From assembly GCF_040267685.1 (NCBI RefSeq), contig NZ_CP158367.1:1-64000 (forward strand): DNA of 64,000 nt, written 5' to 3'. Made by a program: the position numbers and the translations under genes. Shown here piece by piece: positions 1 through 15,738 of the stretch; position 1 is the first letter of the stretch, and each line of letters starts with the position of its first letter. The DNA comes from Proteinivorax tanatarense (lineage in GTDB: Bacteria > Bacillota > Proteinivoracia > Proteinivoracales > Proteinivoracaceae). Below the pieces are notes generated by a model. The model ran no database searches, was not told where the DNA came from, and was given only the letters and a program-made list of their open reading frames with translations.

Positions 1-27
1 TCCACCCCCTTAAATACACTGCAAATT

Positions 28-57
28 ATTATACCTTAATATAATATAAAATGTCAA
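28..57 (-). promoter_or_regulatory. Leftward promoter, probably for rpmH just outside the window
   Basis: On the minus strand TTGACA (57-52) and TATAAT (33-28) are separated by 18 bp. The first ten window bases read as a strong ribosome-binding site on the minus strand (AAGGGGGTGGA). In Firmicutes the gene upstream of dnaA on the opposite strand is usually rpmH (ribosomal protein L34). The -35/-10 match is seen directly; the identity of the gene is inferred from synteny, because its coding sequence is outside the window. Confidence 0.6.
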
Positions 58-65
58 GTTGTGAA

Positions 66-117
66 TAACATGTTTTATCCCCAAAAAATTATTACGTCTT
101 GGGGATAAAACATGTTA
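66..117. repeat. Perfect 19-bp inverted repeat in the origin region
   Basis: The arms at 66-84 and 99-117 are exact reverse complements with a 14-nt spacer. Each arm contains TTATCCCCA, one base away from the DnaA box TTATCCACA. It lies between the leftward rpmH-type promoter and the DnaA boxes upstream of dnaA. It has no T-tract suited to terminating rightward transcription. It may be a DnaA-binding or structural element of oriC; function is not established. Confidence 0.75.
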
Positions 118-447
118 AATTTATTGAAGTCTGTGGATTAATTTGATAAACTATGTTTATTAAATAAAATATCCACAACATAATGTTATTAACAGGCTGT
201 GAATATCTTTGTGGATAACATCGCGTTGTTATTGTTTGTGGATTGTGTTAATTAACTCTTGAAGTTTTATATATAACAGCGTATTATAGCTGTGTATATT
301 TTTTCTTTTACTGTTAACAAGGTAATAATTAATATCAACAGTTCACATTAATTCAATGTTATCTAAATAATTTATGTGGATATTTTTTTGGTTTTATTTA
401 TCCACACACAAATAATCCACACCGTTTTTAGTTTAGGAGGTCTATTA
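118..447. other. oriC: oriC, upstream DnaA-box cluster
   Basis: This AT-rich stretch has no credible gene. It carries DnaA-box-like 9-mers: exact or near TTATCCACA at 210-218 (minus strand) and 398-406 (plus), and one- or two-mismatch copies at 132-140, 170-178, 238-246, 375-383 and 413-421. Together with the boxes behind dnaA it forms the bipartite origin known from Bacillus and Clostridium. The dnaA promoter also has to lie here, and the boxes next to its start would allow autoregulation by DnaA (inference). Confidence 0.8.
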
Positions 448-1800
448 ATGAAAAATAGTTTAGAGGGTATTTGGACAAAAGTTTTAAAAGAACTAGAATC
501 TAAGGTTAGTAAGCCTAGTTATGAAACATGGTTGCAAGGAACAACAGCCATAACTATGTATGATTCCACTTTGGTGATAGGTGTTCCAAATGATTTTACA
601 AAAGAGTGGCTTGAAAATCGATATGCAACTTTAATTTCTGAAATTTTACAAAGCTTAACTGGAAAACAGTTAGAAGTAAGCTTTGTAGTCCCGCAAGCTG
701 ATGCTCTCGATAATGATAAAACATCAAAACCAACAGAAAAAAATAAAGTTACCCATGAAAATATTACTACCCAACTTAACCCCAAATATACTTTTAATAC
801 TTTTGTTATAGGTAACAGTAATAGATTTGCTCATGCTGCTTCTTTAGCTGTTGCAGAGGCTCCAGCTAAAGCATATAATCCTCTTTTCATTTATGGTGGT
901 GTAGGATTAGGTAAAACCCATCTTATGAATGCAATCGGTCATTATGTTACTAATCACAGCGAACAAGACAAAGTAGTATATATATCATCAGAAAAATTTA
1001 CAAATGAATTTATAAATGCAATTAGGGATAATAAAACAGTAGAATTTAGAAATAAATATAGAACAGTCGATGTTCTATTAATTGATGATATTCAATTTTT
1101 GGCTGGTAAAGAACAAACTCAAGAAGAATTTTTCCATACTTTTAATACCTTACATGAAAATAATAAGCAAATTATAATTTCAAGTGATAGACCTCCAAAA
1201 GAAATCCCTACTCTAGAAGATCGTCTTCGCTCTAGATTTGAATGGGGACTTATTACCGATATTCAAAAACCTGATCTTGAAACAAGGGAAGCAATTCTAA
1301 GAAAAAAAGCTGAACTTGAAAAACTAGACATTCCAAATTCCGTCTTTATGTTTATAGCAAATAAAATTGCAACTAATATTCGAGAATTAGAAGGTGCATT
1401 AACAAGAGTTATGGCTTTTAGCTCCATGACTGGACAAGAAATTACTGTTGAACTAGCTAACCAAGCTTTAAAAGATATAATACCCAACAGTAACAACGAG
1501 ATTATCGATATAGAAAAAATACAAAAGAGTATTGCAAGTCATTATCAATTAAAAGTTGAAGACCTTAAAGCCAAAAAAAGAACTCGTTCAGTATCTTATC
1601 CCCGTCAAATAGCTATGTATCTGTCAAGGGAACTTACTGATTTTTCATTACCTAAAATAGGAGAAGAATTTGGTGGCAGAGACCACACAACAGTTCTTCA
1701 TGCTCATGAAAAAATAAAAAAAGATATAAAAAGTAATAAAAGTTTTGAATTAGAAATAAATAATTTAATAAAGTCTATTAAAGAAGGCAACTTAAATTAA
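448..1800 (+). CDS. dnaA: Chromosomal replication initiator DnaA
   Basis: DnaA binds the DnaA boxes, melts oriC and loads the replicative helicase. The 450-residue product has a Walker A motif (GVGLGKTH, about residue 150), a Walker B motif (LLIDDIQF, about 210) and the DnaA signature [13 protein letters not shown] (about 411-423) in the C-terminal helix-turn-helix that reads the boxes. The start at 448 was chosen because AGGAGG lies 7-8 nt upstream; an in-frame extension to 376 runs through DnaA boxes and has no ribosome-binding site. It is flanked on both sides by DnaA-box clusters and followed by dnaN, the standard Firmicutes origin arrangement. Confidence 0.98.
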   Translation: MKNSLEGIWTKVLKELESKVSKPSYETWLQGTTAITMYDSTLVIGVPNDFTKEWLENRYATLISEILQSLTGKQLEVSFVVPQADALDNDKTSKPTEKNKVTHENITTQLNPKYTFNTFVIGNSNRFAHAASLAVAEAPAKAYNPLFIYGGVGLGKTHLMNAIGHYVTNHSEQDKVVYISSEKFTNEFINAIRDNKTVEFRNKYRTVDVLLIDDIQFLAGKEQTQEEFFHTFNTLHENNKQIIISSDRPPKEIPTLEDRLRSRFEWGLITDIQKPDLETREAILRKKAELEKLDIPNSVFMFIANKIATNIRELEGALTRVMAFSSMTGQEITVELANQALKDIIPNSNNEIIDIEKIQKSIASHYQLKVEDLKAKKRTRSVSYPRQIAMYLSRELTDFSLPKIGEEFGGRDHTTVLHAHEKIKKDIKSNKSFELEINNLIKSIKEGNLN

Positions 1801-1970
1801 CTGTTAACATTCTTTTATAATATTTTAAACTATCCACAGACATATGCTCATAATCAAATAGCTGTTATATAAAGACTTATCCCACTTATCAACTTATCCA
1901 CAGCTATTACTATTAATATTATTATTTATACAACTAAAAAATTAATTATTTACATCCAAAAAGGAGGATT
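1801..1970. other. oriC: oriC, dnaA-dnaN intergenic part with probable unwinding element
   Basis: Boxes are seen at 1831-1839 (one mismatch) and 1894-1902 (exact TTATCCACA), with a degenerate copy at about 1875-1885. Directly after the 1894 box comes an A/T-only run (about 1908-1950) made of TAT/TAA-like triplets, which resembles the DnaA-trio plus DNA-unwinding-element layout described for B. subtilis. The box positions are seen; the unwinding role is inferred. Confidence 0.75.
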
Positions 1971-3080
1971 ATGATGGAATTTTATTGTTCCCAAGAAGAC
2001 CTATTAACTGCGATATCTGTTACTCAACGAGGTATCTCTTCAAAAACTACTATTCCTATACTTTCAGGCATAATGTTGAAATTAACTAATGAGAACTTAT
2101 TTTTAAAAAGTACAGATTTAGAAATAACTATTGAGTATAAAATCCCAGTAAATTCAATAACAGAAGGTGAAGTGATTTTACCAGCAAAAATTTTAACAGA
2201 TATTGTTAGGAAAATGCCCAAAGAGGATATACATTTTTGTATGACTGAAGATAAAAATGTTAAAATAAAATCTTCTAAAATTGAAATAGACTTAACAGGT
2301 GAAAATACTGAAGAGTTTCCTAGTTTTCCAAAGCTCCCAGATAGCAATATACTGGAATTACCTGAGCTTAGATTGAAAAACATGTTAAAACAAACTGCTT
2401 TCGCCGTTTCTTCTGAAGAAAGCAGACCAGTTCTTACTGGCGTACTTTTTGAAATAAAAGGTTCTAGTCTCAACTTAATAGCTACAGATGGACATCGATT
2501 AGCTTATAAAGTAGCAGTATTAGAAAAAGAACCTTCTGAACCATTGAAAGTTGTGATCCCCAAAAAAGCAATAACTGAACTACAAAGAATTCTGATTGAT
2601 GATGAGGAAAAGTATATAAATATATATGTTAAAGATTCAATAGTATTCTTTGTTTTTGATAATGTAATATTTAGCTCTAGAATAATTGAAGGAAAGTTTC
2701 CTCCTTACCAACAAATAATTCCTAATGATAATAATACAAAGATTAAAGTTAATACTAAGGATTTACAAACATCTATAGAAAGAGCAGAACTATTATCAAG
2801 AGAAGGAACGAGGAGTTTAGTTAAGTTTAAAGTTTCTGATATACTTTACTTAACTTCAAATACTCCTAACTTAGGAAGTTTATCTGAACAATTACCCGTT
2901 GATAAAGAGGGAGAAGATTTAGAAATAGCTTTTAATGCAAAACTTATAACAGATTGCTTAAAAAATATTGATGTCCCAGAAGTGTATTTAGAATTTAGTG
3001 GTTCATTTAGTCCGTGTCTAATTAAACCGGTTATAGGAGAAGATTACCTTCATCTTATTTTACCCATAAGGACAGCATAG
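1971..3080 (+). CDS. dnaN: DNA polymerase III beta sliding clamp
   Basis: The beta clamp encircles DNA and tethers DNA polymerase III and other partners. The product has 369 residues (368 if the second Met is used; the two ATGs are adjacent and share the AAGGAGG at 1961-1967). Length matches the three-domain clamp family, and the C-terminus ends with the typical HLILPIRTA-type strand. It follows dnaA across the second half of oriC and is followed at 12 bp by rlbA, so it probably heads the dnaN-rlbA-recF-remB transcript. Confidence 0.97.
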   Translation: MMEFYCSQEDLLTAISVTQRGISSKTTIPILSGIMLKLTNENLFLKSTDLEITIEYKIPVNSITEGEVILPAKILTDIVRKMPKEDIHFCMTEDKNVKIKSSKIEIDLTGENTEEFPSFPKLPDSNILELPELRLKNMLKQTAFAVSSEESRPVLTGVLFEIKGSSLNLIATDGHRLAYKVAVLEKEPSEPLKVVIPKKAITELQRILIDDEEKYINIYVKDSIVFFVFDNVIFSSRIIEGKFPPYQQIIPNDNNTKIKVNTKDLQTSIERAELLSREGTRSLVKFKVSDILYLTSNTPNLGSLSEQLPVDKEGEDLEIAFNAKLITDCLKNIDVPEVYLEFSGSFSPCLIKPVIGEDYLHLILPIRTA

Positions 3081-3092
3081 GAGTGGTTTATA

Positions 3093-3302
3093 ATGGAAAA
3101 TGTTAAAATTACTGGCGATTTTATCAAATTAGATCAACTTTTAAAGTTTGTTAACTTAGTTGGTTCGGGTGGAGAAGCTAAGTTGCTTATAAATGAAGGA
3201 AGAGTAAAGGTTAATGGTGTTGTTGAAACTAAAAGGGGTACAAAGGTAAAAAAAGGCGATAAAATTTCCATTGATGAAGAAATCAGCTACTCTATTGTTT
3301 AG
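3093..3302 (+). CDS. rlbA: S4-domain RNA-binding protein RlbA/YaaA
   Basis: A 69-residue single S4 domain protein. The core GEAKLLINEGRVKVNGVVE is the RNA-binding helix-loop-strand element of the S4 fold. In B. subtilis and many clostridia this small gene always lies between dnaN and recF, as here (12 bp and 14 bp gaps). A role in ribosome assembly has been suggested for the family; nothing in this copy refines that. Confidence 0.9.
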   Translation: MENVKITGDFIKLDQLLKFVNLVGSGGEAKLLINEGRVKVNGVVETKRGTKVKKGDKISIDEEISYSIV

Positions 3303-3316
3303 GGGAGCTGATTCTC

Positions 3317-4408
3317 ATGTATATTAATAATTTAAGGCTAGAAAATTTTAGAAATTTTAAAAATAGAACAGTTCTTAATCTAGAAGACAATATTAACGTG
3401 TTTGTAGGAGACAACGCTCAAGGAAAAACAAATCTATTAGAAGCAATCCATTTTTTGGCTCTAGGAAAATCAATTACAAACCAAAAAAAAGAAGAACTGA
3501 TTCATTGGGATAAAGATTATTTTTATTTAAACTGTTCATATTACGATCAAAAAAACAACAATATAGAAGTTGGTTATAATCGTGATAACAGAAAAATGAT
3601 AAAGATAAACAATATTGAACAAAAAAAATATTCTAGTTTATTAGGTAGTATAAATGTTGTGATATTTTCACCAGAAGATCTTATGTTAATTAAAGGCAGT
3701 CCTTCTGTACGAAGAAACTTTTTAGATCAAGAAATTTCTCAATTAAGTCCTTATTACAATAATTTACTTTTAAACTATAGAAAAGTATTGTTTAACAGAA
3801 ATAAATTACTTAAAGATAATAATCAGAAGCTTTTAGACACTATAGATATTTTTGATAAACAATTGGCTATGCTTTCTGAAGAAATTTTAATAAAAAGATT
3901 AGAAATACTAAATAAACTGAAAATTTTAGCAAAACTCACCCACAGAAAGCTTACTGATAATACAGAAAATCTTGAAATTAAGTACCATTCTTTTGTTGAG
4001 GATTTAGAACAGAAAATACCAGATTTAAAAGATTATATTTATAAAATTTTGCAAAAATACAGGCAAAAAGATATTTATACTAGACAAACAAATGTCGGTC
4101 TGCATAGAGATGATATAGGTTTTTATGTAAACGGAAAAGATACAAAAAAATACTGTTCCCAAGGTCAACAAAGAACTACAGTATTAGCTTTGAAATTAGC
4201 AGAAGTTGAAATGTTTATGTCTCAAAGAGGAACATATCCTATTTTACTTTTAGATGATGTTTTTTCTGAGCTGGATTACAAACGAAGAAACTTTTTGTTA
4301 AAAGCAATAAAAGGAAGAGTTCAAACTTTTGTAACAACAACGGAAAAAGAACAGGAACTTCTAAAGTCTTTTAAAGTTTTTAGCATAAAAAATGGAAAGA
4401 TATATTAA
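3317..4408 (+). CDS. recF: DNA replication and repair protein RecF
   Basis: RecF is an SMC-like ATPase that helps load RecA at gaps with RecO and RecR. The 363-residue protein has Walker A GDNAQGKTN (about residues 31-39), an ABC-type signature SQGQQRTTVLALKLAE and Walker B LLLDDVFSELD near the C-terminus. Length is normal. It is preceded by GGGGAGC and sits in the dnaN-rlbA-recF-remB run. Its partner recR is encoded at 31578 in this same window. Confidence 0.96.
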   Translation: MYINNLRLENFRNFKNRTVLNLEDNINVFVGDNAQGKTNLLEAIHFLALGKSITNQKKEELIHWDKDYFYLNCSYYDQKNNNIEVGYNRDNRKMIKINNIEQKKYSSLLGSINVVIFSPEDLMLIKGSPSVRRNFLDQEISQLSPYYNNLLLNYRKVLFNRNKLLKDNNQKLLDTIDIFDKQLAMLSEEILIKRLEILNKLKILAKLTHRKLTDNTENLEIKYHSFVEDLEQKIPDLKDYIYKILQKYRQKDIYTRQTNVGLHRDDIGFYVNGKDTKKYCSQGQQRTTVLALKLAEVEMFMSQRGTYPILLLDDVFSELDYKRRNFLLKAIKGRVQTFVTTTEKEQELLKSFKVFSIKNGKIY

Positions 4409-4420
4409 GGGGGAATTACA

Positions 4421-6735
<2,315 letters not shown>

Positions 6736-6750
6736 TGAGAGGTGGATTAA

Positions 6751-9189
6751 ATGTTAGAAACAAATAATTCAAAAGTATTACCAAGAGATATAAACAGGGA
6801 AATGGAACAATCGTACGTTGACTATGCTATGAGTGTTATAGTAGGTAGAGCGCTTCCAGATGTAAGAGATGGTTTAAAGCCAGTACATCGAAGAATTTTA
6901 TTTGCCATGAATGAACTAAACATAGTTTATAACAAACCACATAAAAAATGTGCGAGGGTAGTTGGGGAAGTATTAGGTAAATATCATCCCCACGGAGATA
7001 CAGCTGTATATGATGCACTGGTTAGAATGGCTCAAGATTTTTCTATGAGATATACGTTGCTAGATGGCCATGGAAACTTTGGATCCATAGATGGAGACGC
7101 TGCAGCTGCCATGCGTTATACAGAAGTTCGCATGGATAAAATTTCTCAAATGATGTTAGCTGATATCGAAAAAGAGACAGTTGACTTTAGATTAAATTTT
7201 GATGAATCTTTGGAAGAACCATGGGTTTTGCCATCTAAAATACCTAATCTTTTAGTAAATGGAGCAGCTGGTATAGCGGTGGGAATGGCTACTAATATAC
7301 CACCCCATAATCTTACAGAGGTAATTGATGGAGCAATTTCTTTAATAGACAATCCTGAGCTTGAAATTCAAGATCTTTTGACAACAATAACAGGTCCAGA
7401 TTTTCCTACAGGAGGCATTATTAAAGGTAAAGAAGGAATTAAAAACGCGTATAAAACAGGACGAGGGGTTATAAAAGTCCAAGGTGAAGTTAAATATGAA
7501 AAACTAAACAATGGAAAAACTAGAATAGTAATTACAGAACTTCCTTACCAAGTAAATAAGGCTAGGTTAATAGAAAAAATAGCTGATCTTGTTAGAGATA
7601 AAAAAATAGAGGGAATTACAGACCTTAGAGATGAATCTGATCGCAATGGTATGAGAGTTGTGATAGATATAAGAAAGGATGCCCATCATCAACATATAAC
7701 TAATTTATTACTAAAGCACACACAATTGCAACAAACTTTTGGAATTATAATGCTGGCACTAGTGGATAATCAACCTAAGGTACTTAATTTAAAGCAGGTA
7801 TTAGAGCATTATATAAATCATCAAAGAGATGTTATAACAAGAAGAACTAAATTCGATCTTAGAAAGGCTGAAGCTAAAGCGCATATATTAGAAGGATTAA
7901 AAATAGCCCTTGATAATATTGATGAGGTTATTAAAACAATTAGGGGATCGTCTAGTGCTGCGCAAGCAAAGGAAGAGTTGATAAATAGGTTTGCTTTGTC
8001 CCAAAAACAAGCCCAAGCTATCCTAGAGATGAGACTACAAAAGTTAACTGGCCTAGAAAGAGAAAAAATAGACTTGGACTATAAAGAAGTAATGAATCAA
8101 ATTGCTTACTTTAAGGATCTGTTAGGAGATACAGGAAAAATTGATGGAGTTATAAAGGAAGAGCTACAGCAAGCCAAAGATCAGTTTGGTGATGAAAGAA
8201 AAACTAGAATTACTATAGATGAGCAGGAAATTGAATATGAAGATTTGATAGCCCAAGAAGATGTTGTTGTAACTATTACCCATCAAGGCTATATTAAAAG
8301 AATTCCTCTTTCGGCTTATAAAAGACAAAAAAGAGGTGGAAAAGGTGTAACTGCAATAGGAAGCAAAAATGACGATTTTGTAGAGCATCTTTATATAACT
8401 TCTTCACATAATCATATTATGTTTTTTACAAATAAAGGAGTTGTATACCGTAAAAAAGTATATGAGATTCCAGAAGGTGGACGGCAAGCTAGAGGAACTG
8501 CTTTAATTAATATTATTCCAATAGATAAAGAAGAACATATAACTGCAGTTGTTCCGATAAAAGAGTTTAAAGAAAATAACTATTTATTCTTTATAACAAA
8601 GCATGGATATGTTAAGAAAACTCAACTTACGGAATTTGATACTAGTCGTAAAAATGGTCTAATTGCTCTTACCTTAGGGAAGGAAGATGAACTAATATCT
8701 GCAAAACTTACTGATGGTAAACAGGAAATTTTAGTTGGTAGCGTACTTGGACAAGGGGTAAGGTTTAAAGAAACTGATGTAAGAAATATGGGAAGAACAG
8801 CTAGAGGTGTAAAAGGAATTAATCTAGTCAATCAAGATGAAGTTGTTGATGCTGTCATTGCAGACCCCTCCTATGATTTGTTAACTGCAACTACAAAGGG
8901 TTATGGTAAAAGAACAAGAATTGATGAGTATAGAACTCAAACCAGGGGAGGAAAAGGAATTAAAATAATGAACTTAACAGACAAAAATGGTCAACTAGCA
9001 TCATTAAAAGCTGTTAAGGAAAGCGAAGATATAATGATAGTTAGTAATAAAGGATATATGACAAGGCAAGAAGTTAAAGGGATTGGCATATTTGGTAGAA
9101 CTACTCAGGGTGTAAGACTAGTAAGGCTTAATGAGGATGAAAAAGTTGTGGCAGTAGCAAGAGTAGTTACAGAAGATGAAGAAGAGTAA
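6751..9189 (+). CDS. gyrA: DNA gyrase subunit A
   Basis: GyrA cleaves and rejoins DNA. The 812-residue protein has the active-site tyrosine in MRYTEVRM (Tyr123) and the GyrA-box QRGGKGV in the C-terminal beta-pinwheel that wraps DNA, so it is gyrase rather than topoisomerase IV. At the quinolone-pocket serine position it has threonine (HPHGDTAVYD), which is a natural state in several clostridia. It is co-transcribed with gyrB (RBS AGAGGTGG) and ends at a strong terminator. Confidence 0.97.
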   Translation: MLETNNSKVLPRDINREMEQSYVDYAMSVIVGRALPDVRDGLKPVHRRILFAMNELNIVYNKPHKKCARVVGEVLGKYHPHGDTAVYDALVRMAQDFSMRYTLLDGHGNFGSIDGDAAAAMRYTEVRMDKISQMMLADIEKETVDFRLNFDESLEEPWVLPSKIPNLLVNGAAGIAVGMATNIPPHNLTEVIDGAISLIDNPELEIQDLLTTITGPDFPTGGIIKGKEGIKNAYKTGRGVIKVQGEVKYEKLNNGKTRIVITELPYQVNKARLIEKIADLVRDKKIEGITDLRDESDRNGMRVVIDIRKDAHHQHITNLLLKHTQLQQTFGIIMLALVDNQPKVLNLKQVLEHYINHQRDVITRRTKFDLRKAEAKAHILEGLKIALDNIDEVIKTIRGSSSAAQAKEELINRFALSQKQAQAILEMRLQKLTGLEREKIDLDYKEVMNQIAYFKDLLGDTGKIDGVIKEELQQAKDQFGDERKTRITIDEQEIEYEDLIAQEDVVVTITHQGYIKRIPLSAYKRQKRGGKGVTAIGSKNDDFVEHLYITSSHNHIMFFTNKGVVYRKKVYEIPEGGRQARGTALINIIPIDKEEHITAVVPIKEFKENNYLFFITKHGYVKKTQLTEFDTSRKNGLIALTLGKEDELISAKLTDGKQEILVGSVLGQGVRFKETDVRNMGRTARGVKGINLVNQDEVVDAVIADPSYDLLTATTKGYGKRTRIDEYRTQTRGGKGIKIMNLTDKNGQLASLKAVKESEDIMIVSNKGYMTRQEVKGIGIFGRTTQGVRLVRLNEDEKVVAVARVVTEDEEE

Positions 9190-9192
9190 ATA

Positions 9193-9230
9193 AAAGGGAA
9201 AGCGGAAGTTAACGCCGCTTTCCCTTTTTT
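9193..9230 (+). terminator. Intrinsic terminator of the gyrBA operon
   Basis: AAAGGGAAAGCGG pairs with CCGCTTTCCCTTT around a short loop and is followed by a run of T. It separates gyrA from rRNA operon A. Confidence 0.9.
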
Positions 9231-9350
9231 ATTTTATAAAGTTTATTTAATAACATTGACTTAACATAAAACATATAGTAAAGTAGATTACTGTTGTCCC
9301 AGAATCAAGAAATGAATTTTATTTTGCAGGAAAAAGTTTTTAAAAAAACA

Positions 9351-9379
9351 TTGACATATAGAAAAACAAATGGTATAGT
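9351..9379 (+). promoter_or_regulatory. Promoter of rRNA operon A
   Basis: TTGACA (9351-9356) and TATAGT (9374-9379) with an ideal 17-bp spacer. From 9411 to the 16S start the leader is nearly identical to that of operon B. It contains AGGTCTTTGAAAATTGAAC, complementary to the trailer at 11150-11174, which forms the pre-16S processing stalk. Bases 9231-9350 show no gene. Confidence 0.85.
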
Positions 9380-9594
9380 ATTATTTGTCGCTGAAACACG
9401 GCGGCAAACAAATTAGGTCTTTGAAAATTGAACAGCTAATGCAAAAGCCAGAAATGCAGACTAGAATTCCTGCTCTTGGAATTCGTAGTCGAATTTACCC
9501 AAAAACTTTTACTCAAAAGTTTGTTGGGCTCCGTTTTAATTAGTTTTAAAACATTTAAGTAAGATGAGCTAAATTTTAGCTTTTCATAGAATCT

Positions 9595-11126
<1,532 letters not shown>

Positions 11127-11188
11127 AGCTTTAACTTATGGTTAGTAGCTTAGCTGTTTAATTTTGAAAGACCTAGTCTTTCATGCAA

Positions 11189-11265
11189 GGGCTTATAGCT
11201 CAGCTGGTCAGAGCGCACGCCTGATAAGCGTGAGGTCGGTGGTTCGAGTCCACCTAAGCCCACCA
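11189..11265 (+). tRNA. tRNA-Ile (GAT)
   Basis: 77 nt with a 7-bp acceptor (GGGCTTA/TAAGCCC), encoded CCA, TTCGAGTC T-arm and anticodon GAT in CTGATAAG. It lies in the 16S-23S spacer of operon A only. Confidence 0.97.
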
Positions 11266-11275
11266 TAAAAAACAT

Positions 11276-11351
11276 GGGGGTGTAGCTCAGTTGGGAGAGC
11301 ACCTGCCTTGCAAGCAGGGGGTCAGCGGTTCGAATCCGCTCATCTCCACCA
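11276..11351 (+). tRNA. tRNA-Ala (TGC)
   Basis: 76 nt with encoded CCA, anticodon TGC in CTTGCAAG, and an acceptor GGGGGTG/CATCTCC that pairs with two G-U pairs. It follows tRNA-Ile in the operon A spacer, the common Ile-Ala arrangement. Confidence 0.97.
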
Positions 11352-11465
11352 TTTTTTTTATACCGATCTTTGAAATTACCCATAAGGAAAGAAACTAAGA
11401 AAGTATCAACCCGAGAAACAAAAGCGTGGTAGATACAATTTCATTATGTTTAAACGAGCAAATTA

Positions 11466-14549
<3,084 letters not shown>

Positions 14550-14595
14550 TTAGTTTAGATAATGACTTAGTTTTCATTCCTTATGGTAATTTGAA

Positions 14596-14711
14596 TCCAG
14601 TGACCATAGCGAAGAGGTCCCACCGGTTCCCATCTCGAACACCGAAGTTAAGCTCTTCAGCGCCGATGGTACTTGGGGTCTACCCCCTGGAAGAGTAGGA
14701 CGTCGCTGGGT
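14596..14711 (+). rRNA. rrfA: 5S ribosomal RNA, operon A
   Basis: About 116 nt. Ends CCAGTGAC and GTCGCTGGG pair; the conserved CCGAAGTTAAGCTCTTCAGC block is present. It lies 46 nt behind 23S. Confidence 0.96.
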
Positions 14712-14716
14712 ACTTT

Positions 14717-14753
14717 AAAACACCTAACCATATTCTTTGGTTAGGTGTTTTTT
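14717..14753 (+). terminator. Terminator of rRNA operon A
   Basis: AAAACACCTAACCA pairs with TGGTTAGGTGTTTT and runs into T residues directly behind 5S. The same hairpin follows operon B. Confidence 0.95.
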
Positions 14754-15225
14754 ACTTTAAAAGGTTTATACTATTAAAAGATAGAAACAACCTGGATTTT
14801 AGTTTCCATGAACGTAAAGGTTCACCTTTTAAAAATTTTGAATAATTTTATTTAAAATTTAGACAAAAAGAAGAGGTATTATTTAACAAGACGAAAGTAT
14901 CAGTTTTATATTATATAATAGGTATTTAGTTTTATTTTTTAAAGAAGCGAATGTAACAGAAACTTGAGCAAGAATCTTTAACTTGGGGATTTATTCAAAG
15001 AATAGATAATCGTTAAGATTCATTAATATGAAATATTTTATTATAGAAATTACTTTACTTTAACTTTTTTTTTAAGTATGTAGATGTGTTTTTCTCATTA
15101 GTTCATATTTTAAAGAAAAGCAATTTATTTGTGAGTTATATGCTGATATTTTATCTTAAGTTTACGTAAATTGGATTTGAGATTGTATTCTCCACCAGTT
15201 ATAATTATTTACGGAGTGATTAATT
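14754..15225. other. Intergenic stretch before nrdG
   Basis: About 470 bp, very AT-rich, with no credible ORF or RNA gene. The only symmetric element noted is the perfect 10-bp palindrome TTTACGTAAA at 15161-15170, about 55 bp before nrdG, which could be a regulator site. No NrdR-box pair like the one ahead of nrdJ was found here. Confidence 0.5.
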
Positions 15226-15726
15226 ATGAAGTTAAATATAGCAGGGATAATACCTGAGTCTGTTGTAGATGCCCCTGGGGGAATTAGTTATACTATTTTT
15301 GCACAAGGATGTTATCATCAATGTAAAGGTTGCCATAATCCTCAAACCCATAGTTTTAAAGGTGGAAGATTAATGACCGTCGATGAAGTAATTAAGGATA
15401 CTATAAAATATCCTTTAAGCAAAGTAGTTACATTTTCTGGCGGGGATCCATTTTATCAACCAAAAGAGTTTGCCTTACTTAGTAAAAAATTAAAAGTAAA
15501 GCAATATAGACTGGTGGCTTACACCGGTTTTTTATTTGAGCAGCTCTTAAATGATGTTGAGAAAAAGGAGTTTTTAGTGAACCTAGACCTGTTAATTGAT
15601 GGTCCATTTATGGAAGAACTTAAAAATGTTGATTTAGATTTTAGAGGTTCTTCTAATCAAAGAATTATTGATGTCCAAAAATCACTTAGCACTGATAAAA
15701 TTTGCCTGCATCAACTAAACACTTAA
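15226..15726 (+). CDS. nrdG: Anaerobic ribonucleotide reductase activating protein
   Basis: A radical-SAM activase that installs the glycyl radical on NrdD. The 166-residue protein has the cluster-binding CYHQCKGC (Cx3Cx2C) near residue 29 and the SGGDP motif about residue 72. It lies 12 bp before nrdD in one operon. Here the activase gene precedes the reductase gene, the reverse of the E. coli order. The RBS is CGGAGTG. Confidence 0.95.
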   Translation: MKLNIAGIIPESVVDAPGGISYTIFAQGCYHQCKGCHNPQTHSFKGGRLMTVDEVIKDTIKYPLSKVVTFSGGDPFYQPKEFALLSKKLKVKQYRLVAYTGFLFEQLLNDVEKKEFLVNLDLLIDGPFMEELKNVDLDFRGSSNQRIIDVQKSLSTDKICLHQLNT

Positions 15727-15738
15727 GGGGGAGTTTTT

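Noticed and set aside
376-447. N-terminal extension of DnaA
   Set aside because: The extra 24 codons cover DnaA boxes and lack an RBS; AGGAGG immediately precedes the ATG at 448.
6991-7020. Thr at the quinolone-pocket Ser position of GyrA as a resistance mutation
   Set aside because: Thr at this position is natural in several clostridia and other bacteria, so it is not evidence of acquired resistance.
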